Shown: piece after piece, positions 42,730 through 52,718 of the stretch
Layout: the number at the start of each line of letters is the position of its first letter
Position numbering within the stretch: position 1 is the stretch's first letter
Origin: Algoriphagus terrigena DSM 22685
Lineage (GTDB): Bacteria > Bacteroidota > Bacteroidia > Cytophagales > Cyclobacteriaceae
NCBI RefSeq assembly: GCF_000429445.1
Contig: NZ_AUBW01000003.1
Coordinates: forward strand, 62,001 to 126,000
DNA: 64,000 nt
Direction of reading: 5' to 3'
The notes under the pieces: generated by a model
The model's database searches: none
What the model was told of the DNA's origin: nothing
What the model saw: the letters and a program-made list of their open reading frames with translations, nothing else
Program-made: the position numbers and the translations under genes

Positions 42730-44613
42730 ATGAGTGATGCTATAAAACATGAGTGCGGAATAGCCATGATTCGGCTACGAAAACCCCCTCAATATTACAT
42801 AGACAAATACGGATCAGCTTCTTACGCGGCCAACCGGCTGTATGTGCTGATGCAAAAGCAACTCAACAGGGGCCAGGATGGCGCCGGAGTCGCAAATATC
42901 AAGATCAATACGATGCCCGGCACCCGATATATCAGTAGATATCGGTCGATCGAGCCCTCGGCAGTCAATGATATCTTTGATAAAATCGGCAAGAAGTACA
43001 AAAAGGCCAAGAAGCTCGGAGGCCATGATGCGCTTACGGACGCAGAATGGCTCAAAAAGAACATCGCATTTACCGGCGAAGTTTGGTTGGGACACCTCAG
43101 ATACGGCACCCACGGAGAAAACAGCATCGAGACTTGCCACCCTTTCCTCAAACAGAATAACTGGAGAAGCCGAAACCTCGTCATGGCAGGCAACTTCAAC
43201 ATGACCAACAATGAGGAGCTTTTTAGTAAACTAGTCCAGCTCGGACAGCACCCGAAGGAAAAGACCGATACCGTCACCGTGATGGAGAAGATCGGACACT
43301 TTTTGGACGAGGAAAATCAGCGCATTTTCGACAAGTACAAGCATCAATTCTCCAACGAGCAGATTACCCATGTCATTGAAAACGAACTGGATGTAGCGAG
43401 AATCCTTCGCAGATCCTGCCGTGATTTTGACGGTGGCTATGCGATGGCTGGGATGATAGGCAATGGGTCTGCTTTTGTAGTGAGAGATCCATCCGGCATC
43501 CGCCCGGCATTCTATTACGCCGACGACGAAGTCATCGTAGTGGCATCTGAGAAGCCCGCGATCAAATCCGCTTTCAACATTGATTTCAAATCCATCAAGG
43601 AGATAAAGCCAGGCCACGCCTTGGTTGTAAATAAAGACGGCAGCTACGAGGAATCGGAGATCTTGCCAGCCAGAGAAAAGAAGTCCTGCTCTTTTGAGCG
43701 GATCTATTTCTCCCGTGGCACCGACCCGGGGATTTACCAGGAAAGAAAAAATCTGGGTAAAGCATTGATTCCGCAGATTCTGAAATCGATCGACTTTGAT
43801 CTGAAAAACACGGTCTTTTCCTACATTCCAAACACCGCCGAAACGGCCTTCTTGGGCATGATCGAAGGATTGGAAGATTACTTAGTCGCTAAACGCAAGG
43901 AGATTTTCCTTGACGGGAAGCCGCACGTTGGAGATCTGGAGGATTTGCTGAGTTTCCGCCCAAGGGTCGAAAAACTCGTGAGCAAGGACGTCAAGCTGAG
44001 AACTTTCATCACCAGCGACGACGAGCGCGATTCCATGGTGGCGAGTGTCTACGATACTACCTATGAGGTGATCCGGCCGGGAATCGACACCGTGGTCGTC
44101 ATTGATGACAGCATCGTGCGGGGTACTACGCTGGAGAAAAGCATCCTGACCACCCTAGACCGTCTGAATCCAAAGAAGATCGTCATCGTATCTTCTGCTC
44201 CGCAGATCCGTTTTCCGGATTGCTACGGCATCGACATGTCCAGAGTGAAGGAATTTATCGCCTTCCGCGCCGCCATCGCTTTGCTCAAAGAGCGAAAGAT
44301 GGAAAACGTTCTGGACAAGGTGTATGACAACGCCGTCGCGCGTCCCAATGACTTTGAGAACTTTGTGAAGGAAGTTTACAGCAATTTCACCGATGATGAG
44401 ATTTCTGCCAAGATCGCGGAGATCGTAACCACTCCGGAGATCAAAGCTGAAGTAGAAGTTATCTTCCAAACCGTCGAGAACCTTCATAAGTGCATACCAA
44501 ACCATACCGGAGACTGGTATTTCACCGGTGACTATCCGACATCCGGAGGCACCCGCGTAGTGAACAAAGCCTTTGTCAACTACATGGAGGGCAAGACGGT
44601 CAGAGCTTATTGA
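42730..44613 (+). CDS. Long amidophosphoribosyltransferase-like class II glutamine amidotransferase
   Basis: 627 residues, about 120 longer than usual PurF. Cys9 (HECGIAMIRL) is the likely glutaminase nucleophile after an eight-residue propeptide; AANFN-like MAGNFNMTNNEEL and YGTHGENS belong to this domain. The phosphoribosyltransferase part has the PRPP motif VVVIDDSIVRGTTLEKSI. The insertions and the long C-terminus (EVYSNFTDDEISAKIAE) set it apart from classical PurF; Bacteroidota carry this long paralogue besides a normal one. It may start purine synthesis or be specialised. Followed by a terminator. Confidence 0.85.
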   Translation: MSDAIKHECGIAMIRLRKPPQYYIDKYGSASYAANRLYVLMQKQLNRGQDGAGVANIKINTMPGTRYISRYRSIEPSAVNDIFDKIGKKYKKAKKLGGHDALTDAEWLKKNIAFTGEVWLGHLRYGTHGENSIETCHPFLKQNNWRSRNLVMAGNFNMTNNEELFSKLVQLGQHPKEKTDTVTVMEKIGHFLDEENQRIFDKYKHQFSNEQITHVIENELDVARILRRSCRDFDGGYAMAGMIGNGSAFVVRDPSGIRPAFYYADDEVIVVASEKPAIKSAFNIDFKSIKEIKPGHALVVNKDGSYEESEILPAREKKSCSFERIYFSRGTDPGIYQERKNLGKALIPQILKSIDFDLKNTVFSYIPNTAETAFLGMIEGLEDYLVAKRKEIFLDGKPHVGDLEDLLSFRPRVEKLVSKDVKLRTFITSDDERDSMVASVYDTTYEVIRPGIDTVVVIDDSIVRGTTLEKSILTTLDRLNPKKIVIVSSAPQIRFPDCYGIDMSRVKEFIAFRAAIALLKERKMENVLDKVYDNAVARPNDFENFVKEVYSNFTDDEISAKIAEIVTTPEIKAEVEVIFQTVENLHKCIPNHTGDWYFTGDYPTSGGTRVVNKAFVNYMEGKTVRAY

Positions 44614-44639
44614 TCGGGCATTTCTTCCCAAATCAACTC

Positions 44640-44668
44640 AAGGCGCAGAGGCAAACTTTGCGCCTTTT
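44640..44668 (+). terminator. Terminator after the PurF-like gene
   Basis: Stem aaggcgca / tgcgcctt with a loop, then a T run. Confidence 0.75.
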
Positions 44669-44736
44669 TACATTTGTGGCCGCTTGCATTGCTGCCAAAA
44701 GTTTTAATTTGAAGCAAAATTGAATTCCTCTAGACA

Positions 44737-45789
44737 ATGGAAATAAACGTTCCCTTACTGAAGCAGATCTGTGAAATTGCCGGAGCTCCGGGCTTTGAAA
44801 AGAGAGTGAGAGACCTCGTGGTCGAACTCGTCACGCCGCTGGTGGACGAAGTGAAAACCGACAATCTCGGCAATGTCATCGCGATCAAGAAAGGCAGGGA
44901 AAACCCCGACGGGAAGCGGGTCATGGTGGCCGCGCACATGGACGAGATCGGTTTTATCGTCACGCACATCGACGATCAGGGCTTCCTGAGGTTTCACACG
45001 CTGGGAGGATTTGATCCGAAAACACTCACCGCCCAGCGCGTAATCGTCCATGGAAAGAAAGATTTGGTCGGCGTGATGGGAAGCAAACCCATTCATGTGA
45101 TGTCTGTCGAGGAGCGAGCCAAATTGCCGAAAACGACCGATTTTTTCATCGACTTGGGGATGTCCAAGGAGGAAGTGTCGAAGTATGTGACCATCGGAGA
45201 TCCCGTCACCCGTGACCGCGAACTGATCGAAATGGGCGACTGTGTCAACTGCAAATCAATCGACAACCGTGTTGCCGTCTTTATCCTTATCGAGACGCTG
45301 AAACAGTTAGAGGACCCGGCCTATGATGTCTATGCGACCTTCACGGTGCAGGAGGAAGTAGGTCTTCGCGGCGCAAACGTAGCTGCGCACAGCATCAATC
45401 CGGATTTTGGGATCGCGCTGGATACGACCATTGCCTTTGACGTGCCTGGAGCGCAGCCCCATGAGCGTGTCACCGAACTTGGAAAAGGTACCGCGGTCAA
45501 GATCATGGATGCGATGACTATTTGCGACTACCGGATGGTGGACTTTATGAAAAAGACGGCGGACTCCGCCGGAATCTCCTGGCAGCCTGAGATCCTCACT
45601 GCGGGAGGCACAGATACTGCAGGTGTGCAGCGGATGGGCAAACAGGGAGCAATTGCCGGGGCGATTTCCATTCCAACCCGCCATCTCCACCAAGTCATTG
45701 AGATGGCGCATAAACAGGACATTGCCGACTCTATCGCTTTGCTGAAAGCCTGTCTGGAGCAAATCGACACCTACAATTGGGGTCACTGA
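44737..45789 (+). CDS. M42 family metallopeptidase (glutamyl aminopeptidase-like)
   Basis: 350 residues without signal, so cytosolic. The di-metal centre residues are found in AAHMDEIGFIV (His), CKSIDNRVAVF (Asp), VQEEVGLRGA (Glu pair), ALDTTIAFD (Asp) and RHLHQVIEM (His). It forms large TET-like complexes in other organisms and trims peptides from the N-terminus. It stands between two terminators and is a single-gene unit. Confidence 0.92.
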   Translation: MEINVPLLKQICEIAGAPGFEKRVRDLVVELVTPLVDEVKTDNLGNVIAIKKGRENPDGKRVMVAAHMDEIGFIVTHIDDQGFLRFHTLGGFDPKTLTAQRVIVHGKKDLVGVMGSKPIHVMSVEERAKLPKTTDFFIDLGMSKEEVSKYVTIGDPVTRDRELIEMGDCVNCKSIDNRVAVFILIETLKQLEDPAYDVYATFTVQEEVGLRGANVAAHSINPDFGIALDTTIAFDVPGAQPHERVTELGKGTAVKIMDAMTICDYRMVDFMKKTADSAGISWQPEILTAGGTDTAGVQRMGKQGAIAGAISIPTRHLHQVIEMAHKQDIADSIALLKACLEQIDTYNWGH

Positions 45790-45796
45790 CCTAGCC

Positions 45797-45821
45797 GCCG
45801 GTGACGAACACCGGCTTTTTT
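45797..45821 (+). terminator. Terminator after the M42 peptidase gene
   Basis: Perfect 7-bp stem gccggtg / caccggc, loop acgaa, six T residues. Confidence 0.9.
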
Positions 45822-45845
45822 ATTACCAAAGAATCCAAATTTACT

Positions 45846-46817
45846 ATGGCGGTAAAAAGGACAGTTTTAAAATGGATTGGGAAACTCGACATCATCCAAG
45901 TGGAGCCTTTTTTAGCATTTGGAAATGGGATCGAAATTTTCACCAAAGGCAGGGTGATCTCTGCATACAAGCAGAGCAGGCCTTCTGCCAAGAATAATTG
46001 GCTAAAAAATATCCTGGCCGCCATCCGCCGATATTCTGGCAAGGGGATCTCTGGGGTCAAAGTCAATATTTCGGTTGGAGATTCTGAGTTTATGGTAGAG
46101 ACGGATGAAGACGGGGTTTTTCAGTGTGTTTTTAAAGATTTTCAGCCTGAAGTTGACCGCATTTTGTTCCGGATTTTGGACGAAAGTGAGGGATTACACA
46201 CCAGAAACAGAACCTTGAAAATAGACCGGATCCATTCTGATGTCGGGGTGATCTCAGATGTGGACGACACTATCTTGATTTCCCATGCGACAGACATCGG
46301 AAGGAAATTCTGGTTGTCCATCTCTAAAAATGCCTACACCAGAAGGCCGCTGCCCGGGGTCTCTGAGTTTTACAGGAAGTTGACCCATGAAGGTCATCAC
46401 CCGATTTTCTACGTCTCGAGCAGCGATTGGTCTCTTTTTGATCTGATCAAAGATTTTCTAGCGTATCGGAGTATTCCGATGGGGCCGATCTTGCTGAAGG
46501 ACAAGCATATCAACCTTAGAAATATCTGGAAATCCGGAGGTGGAAGCCATCAACACAAGAAGGAGAAAATAGTGCTGCTGTTGGAAATGTTTCCCAAGAT
46601 GGCGTTCTATTTGATTGGCGACAGTGGGCAGCACGATCCTGAGATCTACGAGGAGATCGTGCATGAATTTCCCCATCGGATCAAGGCTGTTTTTATCCGA
46701 ATCGTGAATCCCTCACACGAAGAAAAAGAGCGAAGAGAGCGATTGGATAAACTTCCCAATTTTCATTTCGTGAAAAATACACAGGAGGCCATGGAGGTCG
46801 CCTTGCAATACGTTTAG
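45846..46817 (+). CDS. App1 family phosphatase (DUF2183), phosphatidate phosphatase-like
   Basis: 323 residues from the ATG at 45846; the longer GTG frame would begin inside the terminator. The DUF2183 core is GVISDVDDTILISHATD at about 133-149, with the DxDDT nucleophile as in yeast App1 phosphatidate phosphatase, followed by PIFYVSSSDWSLFDLIKDF and MAFYLIGDSGQHDPEIY. It would dephosphorylate phosphatidate to diacylglycerol. The next gene (10 bp away) is a diacylglycerol kinase homologue, so the two do opposite reactions. Activity not proven here. Confidence 0.85.
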   Translation: MAVKRTVLKWIGKLDIIQVEPFLAFGNGIEIFTKGRVISAYKQSRPSAKNNWLKNILAAIRRYSGKGISGVKVNISVGDSEFMVETDEDGVFQCVFKDFQPEVDRILFRILDESEGLHTRNRTLKIDRIHSDVGVISDVDDTILISHATDIGRKFWLSISKNAYTRRPLPGVSEFYRKLTHEGHHPIFYVSSSDWSLFDLIKDFLAYRSIPMGPILLKDKHINLRNIWKSGGGSHQHKKEKIVLLLEMFPKMAFYLIGDSGQHDPEIYEEIVHEFPHRIKAVFIRIVNPSHEEKERRERLDKLPNFHFVKNTQEAMEVALQYV

Positions 46818-46826
46818 AATCTCCTT

Positions 46827-47699
46827 ATGAAAAACAACGCTGTTTTGGTCTATAATCCAAATTCTGGAAGTGATTCAGTTCCCAAAGCTGAAGTCTTGGA
46901 GCGTATCCAGCTGAATCTTCAAGATTTTGAGATTGCTGATTTTGACGTCGAAGGAGAAAATATACTGGAGAAGCTTCGGGAGTTTTTGGATCAGACCAAG
47001 CCGTCTTTAGTGCTGATAGCAGGAGGAGATGGTACCGTTAAGCTGACCACTTCTTGCATGACGTCGCGAGTACCCCTTGCCATTTTGCCTCTTGGATCAG
47101 CCAATGGTTTGGCAAAGTGCCTGGGAATCGGGAATCTGGAGGATGGATTGGAGGCATTGAGAAAACTTGAGACCCTCAAGGTTGACGCGGTTCAGATAGG
47201 GGATGAGGTTTGTCTCCATTTGGCAGATTTTGGATTCAATGCGAGTATGATTCACAAATTTGAGCAGGACGGAGTGAGAGGCATGATGGGCTATATCAAA
47301 AGTTCTATTTCAGAAGTTTTCAATACCGAATCCTGCCGATTTAGGGTGGAAATGCCGTCGGAAGTCATCGAATTGGAGGCGAAAATGTTGGTCATTGCCA
47401 ATGGAGAAGAATACGGAACAGGCGCCGTGATCAACACAGAGGGAAGGATGGATGATGGGAAATTTGAGATCGTAGCTGTAGAATTCAAATCCGCGGGTGA
47501 TCTAATCTCGATCACCAAAGCGCTGGTCACCGGCGAAAATCAAGCGCAGCCGGCTGTAAAAACGTGGTCTGTAGAGGCCTGTAAAATAATTAATTTGGAT
47601 CTGGCCAATTTTCAAATCGACGGAGAGCTGAGGGGTACACCCGAATCAGTAGACGTGAAAATATTGAAAGGTGCCTTTGATTTTGTAATTAAATCCTGA
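46827..47699 (+). CDS. Diacylglycerol kinase family protein (YegS/DagK type)
   Basis: 290 residues. The kinase core has VYNPNSGSDSV at the start, LIAGGDGTVKLTTSCM (GGDGT at 66-70), LPLGSANGLAKCLG, and a C-terminal beta domain with NGEEYGTGAVINTEGRMDDG. The family phosphorylates diacylglycerol or other lipid alcohols (sphingosine) with ATP at the membrane inner face. It starts 10 bp after the App1 gene, so they form an operon. The exact lipid is unknown. Confidence 0.9.
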   Translation: MKNNAVLVYNPNSGSDSVPKAEVLERIQLNLQDFEIADFDVEGENILEKLREFLDQTKPSLVLIAGGDGTVKLTTSCMTSRVPLAILPLGSANGLAKCLGIGNLEDGLEALRKLETLKVDAVQIGDEVCLHLADFGFNASMIHKFEQDGVRGMMGYIKSSISEVFNTESCRFRVEMPSEVIELEAKMLVIANGEEYGTGAVINTEGRMDDGKFEIVAVEFKSAGDLISITKALVTGENQAQPAVKTWSVEACKIINLDLANFQIDGELRGTPESVDVKILKGAFDFVIKS

Positions 47700-47730
47700 A
47701 TTTGTCAGAAACTATAACCCCGACTTGAGC

Positions 47731-48534
47731 ATGAGTTATTTTGTGAAAATTTTTATTTATTCCCTTCCCCTGTTTTTGCTGTCTACTCTCTGGTCCGAAA
47801 AACCGAAACAGGAAGTGCCCACATCCAAAGCTGAATGGCAAGTGCTCTTTAACGGAAAAAACCTGAAAGGCTGGGTTCCGAAGATTTACCATCACGAAGT
47901 CGGGGATAATTACAAGAACACGTTCCGGATCAAAGACGGGGCAATTGTCGTGGATTACTCCGACTATGAAGGTTTTGGAGATCGGTACGGCCACTTATTC
48001 TACGAGAAGCCTTTTTCTTCTTTCCACCTCCAGTGGGAATACCGGTTTACCGACCAGTGGCTGAAAGACGCAGCGAGCTACACCTACCGCAACTCAGGGA
48101 TCATGTATCATTCTCAAGCTCCTGAAACTATCCTCAAAGAGCAGGATTGGCCAATCTCTGTCGAATATCAGATGCTTGCTGAGGAAAAAGAAGGCGTGGC
48201 CCGTCCGACCGGAAATATGTGTTCCCCCGGAACTGACGTGGTTTTCGAAGGGAAAGTGGACCCCCGTCACTGCATTAACTCGACCTCTCCAACATTCAAA
48301 TGGAATGAGTGGGTAAAGGCTGATCTGATCGTTTTTGGGGATTCATTGGTGATTCACCTCGTCAATGGGGATACCGTGTTGAAATACAGCAAGCCTCAGA
48401 TCGGCGGCGGTGTCGCCAATAACTTTAATCCGGAAATCAAGGTGGACGGCACTCCGCTCAAGTCCGGCTACATCGGCCTGCAAAGCGAAGGACAGGGGGT
48501 GATTTTCAAAGAAATCAAGATCAAGGAGCTATAA
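47731..48534 (+). CDS. Exported DUF1080 (3-keto-disaccharide hydrolase) domain protein
   Basis: 267 residues from the ATG at 47731, signal peptide IYSLPLFLLSTLW. The DUF1080 concanavalin-like fold is visible from WQVLFNGKNLKGWVPK to VKIKEL-like ending GVIFKEIKIKEL; also FHLQWEYRF, NSGIMYHSQAPE and KSGYIGLQSEGQ. Such proteins in Bacteroidota and Planctomycetes bind or cleave sugars. It lies 31 bp after the kinase gene; co-transcription possible but not expected from function. Confidence 0.88.
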   Translation: MSYFVKIFIYSLPLFLLSTLWSEKPKQEVPTSKAEWQVLFNGKNLKGWVPKIYHHEVGDNYKNTFRIKDGAIVVDYSDYEGFGDRYGHLFYEKPFSSFHLQWEYRFTDQWLKDAASYTYRNSGIMYHSQAPETILKEQDWPISVEYQMLAEEKEGVARPTGNMCSPGTDVVFEGKVDPRHCINSTSPTFKWNEWVKADLIVFGDSLVIHLVNGDTVLKYSKPQIGGGVANNFNPEIKVDGTPLKSGYIGLQSEGQGVIFKEIKIKEL

Positions 48535-48587
48535 CTGTCAAGCCATTTGGGGGGATCAGAGTTTCCAGGTATCTGAAGTAAGGGTGC

Positions 48588-49619
48588 TCACACTTCCACG
48601 ATGATCTCAAAGTCCTCGAAAATCGCTTCGCCTTGAGTCCCAGGCATCATCACGGCAAAGGGTATCAGACGAACAGTCTTTCGCGTTACATTGAGGAAGC
48701 TGATCTCGATAGTTTGTTGTTCCAAAACGCCGGAAACAGGATTTGCTTCTGTTGAAGACACGAAAGATTCCGTAATCACTGCTCCTGTGTTTTGGATTTG
48801 GAATTCATACCCTCGAAGGCCGACGGCCACTCCCGGGCCGGTAAGCCCCGCTGAGCTGACCTTGGTCCGGAGCGTGACTGTTGCACCGACGGGGATATTT
48901 TGTACCTCTAGCTCTGTGCGCCAATATCCGGTTTCAGTGGATGTTTTTCCGGTGACGGAAGCTATGACCAACGCGTCAGCTGGGGAGCGCGATCCTGTCA
49001 TCGTTCCCTTGGCATCATAAAAAATCCAACTACCAACACCTGTTTGATGCTTGACGAAGGTCGGGTTTGCGCTCCAATTCTGGGCTGATTCAATGCATTT
49101 GTCGTCTCCAACCGAGCGGTCGAAAAGCTCATCGAGGTAGTATTTCTTTTTCTCGGATTCTCCGTCGTAGTAGTCAAGCGCATGAACCTGGGAATTCATC
49201 AAGGTGATCGGGCTCCCGTCGCATAGGGCTGCGTTGTCATGCGTTCGATTGAGGAATGCGTGGCCGATTTCATGGAAAAAGAATTGCTCTCGCTTCAAGT
49301 CAGACAGCGTCGACCAGGCACAGGGACTGGATTTAGAGATATAGACCGTTCTCTTTCCTGTGTCTGGATGAGCCGTCCAACCATATCCGCAATAGATGGA
49401 TCCATCAGCGAATTTAATTTCATCAACATAGGCTACATCAACGGCTGAAGCGTTCAGATTTAGACCTCTGGCTTTGGCTTCAGCTAAAAAACGCTCTGTG
49501 AAAGTGGATAAATCAGGATAAGGCGATGGAGTTGGTGTAGGATCATCTTTCTCGTCACAGGAAAAGCTAAAAATGGAGATAAAAGTGAGGAGCAGGATTT
49601 TGGGATAGGTTCTGTTCAT
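48588..49619 (-). CDS. Zinc-metallopeptidase-like lipoprotein
   Basis: 343 residues from the ATG at 49619. Lipobox with Cys21 (FSFSCDE) then a Pro/Asp-rich linker. The catalytic zinc motif HEIGH (116-120) with a third His at 127 in HAFLNRTHD resembles metzincins but has one residue more between helix and third ligand (six in place of five). The C-terminal 150 residues form beta-strands, a likely carbohydrate- or surface-binding domain (WSANPTF to VRLIPFAV). A secreted or surface protease of Bacteroidota type is likely; the family has no fixed name. Confidence 0.65.
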   Translation of the reverse strand: MNRTYPKILLLTFISIFSFSCDEKDDPTPTPSPYPDLSTFTERFLAEAKARGLNLNASAVDVAYVDEIKFADGSIYCGYGWTAHPDTGKRTVYISKSSPCAWSTLSDLKREQFFFHEIGHAFLNRTHDNAALCDGSPITLMNSQVHALDYYDGESEKKKYYLDELFDRSVGDDKCIESAQNWSANPTFVKHQTGVGSWIFYDAKGTMTGSRSPADALVIASVTGKTSTETGYWRTELEVQNIPVGATVTLRTKVSSAGLTGPGVAVGLRGYEFQIQNTGAVITESFVSSTEANPVSGVLEQQTIEISFLNVTRKTVRLIPFAVMMPGTQGEAIFEDFEIIVEV

Positions 49620-49720
49620 GAAAGTAAAATTGGTTGTAGATGAAAAAATAAATATAAACAACGGTAAAATTATTGATTAGTTCTATTTTGTCGTTTTCTC
49701 TGTCAAACCGATCTCTGCAC

Positions 49721-49757
49721 AAAAAAATCCAGAGCCTCGCGACGCTGGATTTTTTGT
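49721..49757 (-). terminator. Terminator after valS (also readable on the other strand)
   Basis: aaaatccag / ctggatttt stem with T tracts on both strands, located between the valS end and the lipoprotein gene start. Confidence 0.8.
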
Positions 49758-49770
49758 ATGGAGTGTAAAC

Positions 49771-49796
49771 TTTCGAGGTCTTCGAGACCTCAAAGG
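49771..49796. repeat. Palindromic element at the valS end
   Basis: gaggtc-ttcga-gacctc with cttt/aaag flanks, one base before the valS stop. Sequences of this kind recur in Bacteroidota genomes and may be REP-like; I see just one here. Confidence 0.45.
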
Positions 49797-52430
49797 TTAT
49801 CCCAGCTTCGCCAGACTCTCTTCCAAAGCCTTGATCTTAGCCTCTGAGTCAGCCTGCTTTTTGCGTTCCATTTCGAGTACTTGGGCAGGCGCGCCGGCGA
49901 CGAATCGCTCGTTGCTGAGCTTTTTCATCACCGAATTCAGGAAGCCTCTCGTGTACTCAAGTTCCTTCTGGATGTTTGCTTTTTCCTCTTCGATATCGAT
50001 CGAGTCGCCCATTGGGATGAAGCACTCGTCGGCTTTCACAACGAAGCTCATGGCGTTGTCTACTTTTTCGGCAAAGCTCAACGAGGACAGGTTTGCCAGC
50101 TTGGTCAGCACCGATTCAAAGCGGCCGTAGAGTTCCGGATTTTTAGCATTGATGCTCAAATCCAAGGCTTCTTTTGGAGACATTCCTTTGGATGCGCGTA
50201 GATTTCGCACCTGAGAGACCACCTCAAATACCTGCTCGGCTTCTTCAATGATCTTTGGATCAAAGGATTTTGCCTCCGGCCAAGAAGCCAAGATGAGTGA
50301 ATCCTGGACGGATCTTTCTTTGATCTGGTGCCAAAGTTCTTCTGAAATGAACGGCATGAACGGATGTAAAATCTTCAGGATTTTCTCAAAGATTTCAACT
50401 GTCTGGTCATACGTCGTCTGATCAATCGGATGCTGATAGACGGGCTTGATCATCTCCAGATACCAAGAGCAGAAGTCATCCCACACCAACTTGTAAGTCG
50501 CCATCAGGGCATCGGAGATGCGGAACTTCTCGAAGTGCTCGTTGATCTCCGTCAGCCCTTGATTGAAGCGGTTTTCAAACCACTCAATGCTTGCCGCATT
50601 TGCAGAACCGTCCAGACTTGGGTCAATTTCCCAGCCTTTCACCAAGCGGAAGGCATTCCAGATCTTGTTGGCAAAGTTTCTTCCCTGCTCGACCAGCTTG
50701 TCGTCGTAAGGGAGATCATTTCCGGCAGGAGAGGAAAAGAGCATGCCGGTTCTGACGCCATCAGCGCCGTATTGGGCGATCAGATCAAGCGGATCCGGAG
50801 AGTTGCCGAGCGACTTGGACATCTTGCGGCCCAACTTATCCCGGACGATTCCGGTCAGATACACGTTTTTGAAGGGTTTGTCGCCCATGTATTCGTATCC
50901 GGCAATGATCATCCGCGCCACCCAGAAGAACAAAATCTCCGGAGCAGTCACCAAGTCATTGGTCGGGTAGTAATATTCCAGTTCTTCGTTCGGCTTGCCG
51001 GTGGTGAAGACCTCAGGATCGAAAACCGATATTGGCCACAGCCAAGAGCTAAACCAAGTGTCCAAGACATCCTCGTCCTGTTTAAGATCCGACAGGCTAT
51101 AACTTGTGCCAAATTGGTTGTTTGCCTGAGTCAAGGCTTCTTCGGCGGTTTTGGCAACGACATATTCCCCGTTTGGAAGGTAAAAGGCCGGAATCCGGTG
51201 TCCCCACCAAAGCTGACGGGACACGCACCAGTCTCGCACATTCTCCATCCAAGAGCGATACATGTTCTTGAACTTGGGCGGATAGAGCTGGATCACATCG
51301 TCCATGACCGAACTGAGTGCCGGTTTGGTGATTTCGTCCATCTTAAGGAACCACTGCAGGGACAGCTTCGGCTCGATCACGGCGTCTGTACGCTCGGAGT
51401 GACCGACGTTGGATTTGTAATCTTCTACCTTGTCGAGTTGATCAGCCTCCTTGAGGCGTTTGGCGATCATCTTTCTGGCGACAAAGCGATCCTCTCCGAC
51501 GAGGATCTGCGCCTTTTCATTCAGCGTGCCGTTGTCATTCAAGATGTCGATGACTTCCAGCTTGTGCTTGACGCCCAATTCGTAGTCATTGATATCGTGA
51601 GCAGGCGTCACTTTCAGACAACCCGTACCAAACTCCATGTCCACGTACTCGTCCTCGATGATCGGGATGGCTCGGTTGATGAGTGGAATGAGCGCTTTTT
51701 TGCCCTTCAAATGCGTGAATCTCGGATCGTTGGGATTGATGCAGATCGCCACATCGGCCATGATCGTCTCCGGTCTGGTAGTTGCTACGGTGAGGAATTC
51801 GTCCGCTGTTCCGTCGATCTTGTACTTGATATAATAGAGCTTGGAAGCGATTTCTTTCATGATCACTTCGTCGTCCGACAGCGCCGTTTGGCCTTTTGGG
51901 TCCCAGTTGACCATGCGGATGCCGCGGTAGATCTTGCCCTTTTTGTGCAAATCCACAAAAACCGAAATTACCGCGTCACTAAGTCCCGCATCCATCGTGA
52001 ACGCTGTTCGATCCCAATCGCAGGATGCACCCAGTTTCTTGAGTTGCTCGAGGATGATTCCTCCGTATTTTTCTTTCCATTCCCAGGCATACTTCAGGAA
52101 TTCCTCACGGGAAATAGACTTTTTGTCGATTCCCATGTCCTTGAGCATGTTGACCACTTTAGTCTCCGTAGCAATCGAAGCGTGATCTGTTCCAGGTACC
52201 CAGCAGGCATTTTTGCCTTGCATTCTGGCACGACGGATGAGTACGTCCTGAATCGTATTGTTCAGCATATGACCCATGTGGAGGACGCCGGTCACGTTTG
52301 GCGGAGGAATTACGATGGTGTAGGGTTCCTTGCTGTGATCGACTTTAGAGGAGAAAAGCTTGTGCTCCATCCAGTAAGCGTACCATTTGGCCTCAGCCTG
52401 GGCCGGATCATATTTGCTGGCGATAGACAT
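49797..52430 (-). CDS. valS: Valine--tRNA ligase
   Basis: 877 residues. Class I motifs are HMGHM (HIGH type, in [11 protein letters not shown]) and [12 protein letters not shown]; the editing domain has [10 protein letters not shown], tRNA-binding anticodon domain and a C-terminal coiled-coil ([18 protein letters not shown]). The enzyme charges tRNA-Val and proofreads threonine. A 709-codon open frame on the other strand (50430-52559) is only its shadow. A candidate -7 box TATTTTTG lies at 52454-52461. Confidence 0.97.
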   Translation of the reverse strand: MSIASKYDPAQAEAKWYAYWMEHKLFSSKVDHSKEPYTIVIPPPNVTGVLHMGHMLNNTIQDVLIRRARMQGKNACWVPGTDHASIATETKVVNMLKDMGIDKKSISREEFLKYAWEWKEKYGGIILEQLKKLGASCDWDRTAFTMDAGLSDAVISVFVDLHKKGKIYRGIRMVNWDPKGQTALSDDEVIMKEIASKLYYIKYKIDGTADEFLTVATTRPETIMADVAICINPNDPRFTHLKGKKALIPLINRAIPIIEDEYVDMEFGTGCLKVTPAHDINDYELGVKHKLEVIDILNDNGTLNEKAQILVGEDRFVARKMIAKRLKEADQLDKVEDYKSNVGHSERTDAVIEPKLSLQWFLKMDEITKPALSSVMDDVIQLYPPKFKNMYRSWMENVRDWCVSRQLWWGHRIPAFYLPNGEYVVAKTAEEALTQANNQFGTSYSLSDLKQDEDVLDTWFSSWLWPISVFDPEVFTTGKPNEELEYYYPTNDLVTAPEILFFWVARMIIAGYEYMGDKPFKNVYLTGIVRDKLGRKMSKSLGNSPDPLDLIAQYGADGVRTGMLFSSPAGNDLPYDDKLVEQGRNFANKIWNAFRLVKGWEIDPSLDGSANAASIEWFENRFNQGLTEINEHFEKFRISDALMATYKLVWDDFCSWYLEMIKPVYQHPIDQTTYDQTVEIFEKILKILHPFMPFISEELWHQIKERSVQDSLILASWPEAKSFDPKIIEEAEQVFEVVSQVRNLRASKGMSPKEALDLSINAKNPELYGRFESVLTKLANLSSLSFAEKVDNAMSFVVKADECFIPMGDSIDIEEEKANIQKELEYTRGFLNSVMKKLSNERFVAGAPAQVLEMERKKQADSEAKIKALEESLAKLG

Positions 52431-52453
52431 ACTTTGGGGTTTTTTCGAAGGTG

Positions 52454-52461
52454 CAAAAATA
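52454..52461 (-). promoter_or_regulatory. Candidate -7 box (TATTTTTG) for valS
   Basis: TATTTTTG on the minus strand, 24 bp before the valS ATG, with a TTTG 23 bp further up. Confidence 0.5.
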
Positions 52462-52718
52462 GCAGAAAAAGGGGAAAAGGCCGTTCAAACTTCCAATTCG
52501 GTGAAACATTGATGAATCACAAACCCACCTGTTTTCCAGTAGGATCAAAATCTATTTGAGTCGGGCGTAGCCGGAAGAAATGGCCTGAAATGCAACAAAA
52601 ACCTGCAATGCAAGTTTTAATAAGTGCCGAAGGGAAGGACCAAAGGCCTTTTTCTTTCGTTACTTATGTACTCGATTTTTAAGCGAGTTTTAATCATTTT
52701 AACCTAAATCAGTTAGTT

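Noticed and set aside
50430..52559. 709-codon open frame on the plus strand
   Set aside because: It lies fully antisense to valS, has no family motif and no promoter; a clear shadow of a real gene.
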